From NCBI GenBank assembly GCA_030635835.1, contig DAOVYB010000073.1, positions 1 through 6,922 on the forward strand: a stretch of 6,922 nucleotides of DNA. The letters run 5' to 3'. Position numbers and translations under genes: made by a program. Source of the DNA: Gammaproteobacteria bacterium. GTDB taxonomy: Bacteria; Pseudomonadota; Gammaproteobacteria; UBA6429. How positions within the stretch are numbered: the first letter of the stretch is position 1; every line of letters starts with the position of its first letter. The notes under the pieces were generated by a model, which ran no database searches, was not told the DNA's origin, and saw only the letters and a list, made by a program, of their open reading frames with translations. Below are positions 6,582 through 6,922 of this stretch, one piece after another.

Positions 6582-6596
6582 TAATTAAAACACCCT

Positions 6597-6922
6597 TTAT
6601 TTTAAAAGTTGCACATAATCCCGGTATACACAGCGATCCATCACCACGGTAATCCCCGCAGCTTGCGCCCTTAATGCTTCGGCCTCATTAATAACACCAT
6701 CTTGTAACCAAATCAGCGGGGCTTTTAATGCAATACAGGCATCAATAATCGGCGTAATTTTATCTGGGGCACGAAACACATCGACCATATCAATCTTTTT
6801 CATTACATCAGCAGGAATTGACTCGAGATCTGCATAAGCTTTTTCACCCAGCACTTCATCAACAGCAGGTCGCACAGGGATAATAGTATAACCAAACTCT
6901 TGCATAGCTTTTGAAACACTAT
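6597..6922 (-). CDS. CoA-binding domain protein, YccU-like (N-terminus outside window)
   Basis: The frame is open to the window edge, giving the last 107 or so residues of a protein that is about 135-145 residues in this family. It is a small Rossmann-fold protein of the CoA_binding_2 type, like E. coli YccU; the family is thought to bind CoA, but its cellular role is unclear. Visible family blocks are FGYTIIPVRP, EKAYADLESIP, KIDMVDVFRAPD, APLIWLQDGVINEAEA and AGITVVMDRC. The missing part should hold the N-terminal glycine-rich nucleotide-binding loop. The in-frame ATG at 6905 is not the start, because homology (SVSKAMQEF) continues upstream of it. The gene runs in the same direction as dapF but is separated from it by a head-to-head repeat pair. 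Confidence 0.92.
   Translation of the reverse strand, partial: SVSKAMQEFGYTIIPVRPAVDEVLGEKAYADLESIPADVMKKIDMVDVFRAPDKITPIIDACIALKAPLIWLQDGVINEAEALRAQAAGITVVMDRCVYRDYVQLLK

Overview
This window looks like a chromosomal stretch of a fairly low-GC gammaproteobacterium. The proteins closely resemble Escherichia coli and Pseudomonas housekeeping enzymes. The two conserved gene orders (gltD-hemE, and dapF-DUF484-xerC) are typical of that class. No genus can be named from the sequence alone.

Layout. Bases 1-3108 carry three plus-strand genes: the C-terminal part of the glutamate synthase small subunit (gltD), uroporphyrinogen decarboxylase (hemE), and a Cys-rich DUF2797 protein. Bases 3384-6922 are all minus strand. 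Read in the direction of transcription, they hold a CoA-binding-domain (YccU-like) gene cut by the window end, dapF (diaminopimelate epimerase), a DUF484 gene, xerC (tyrosine recombinase), and a small secreted protein of unknown function. The two blocks converge at about 3109-3383.

How the genes relate. GltD and HemE supply nitrogen assimilation and haem synthesis. DapF makes meso-diaminopimelate for lysine and peptidoglycan. XerC resolves chromosome dimers. dapF, DUF484 and xerC are tightly packed (a 4-base ATGA overlap, then a 2-base gap) and are almost certainly one operon. The HAD-family gene that often follows xerC is absent here.

The distinctive part is the intergenic DNA. Every gap longer than about 90 bases is filled by dispersed palindromic repeats of at least four kinds: (A) 120-145 bp elements with long inverted arms beginning AACCAC, lying after gltD, after hemE and, decayed, after DUF2797; (B) short TGGATTCCCGC/GCGGGAATGAC hairpins and their GTCATTCCGGC counterparts; (C) a double-hairpin element bounded by GTAGGTTGG/CCAACCTAC next to the xerC stop; (D) a decayed GTAG...GGATG element nested in the third type A element. 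A tandem duplication of about 101 bp also copies the promoter and ribosome-binding region of the small secreted-protein gene.

I found no defence system, phage, CRISPR array, RNA gene or intact transposase. The points most worth a second look are the paired-arm divergence of the type A elements, the hemE start lying directly against one of them, the duplicated leader, and the uncharacterised small secreted and DUF2797 proteins.
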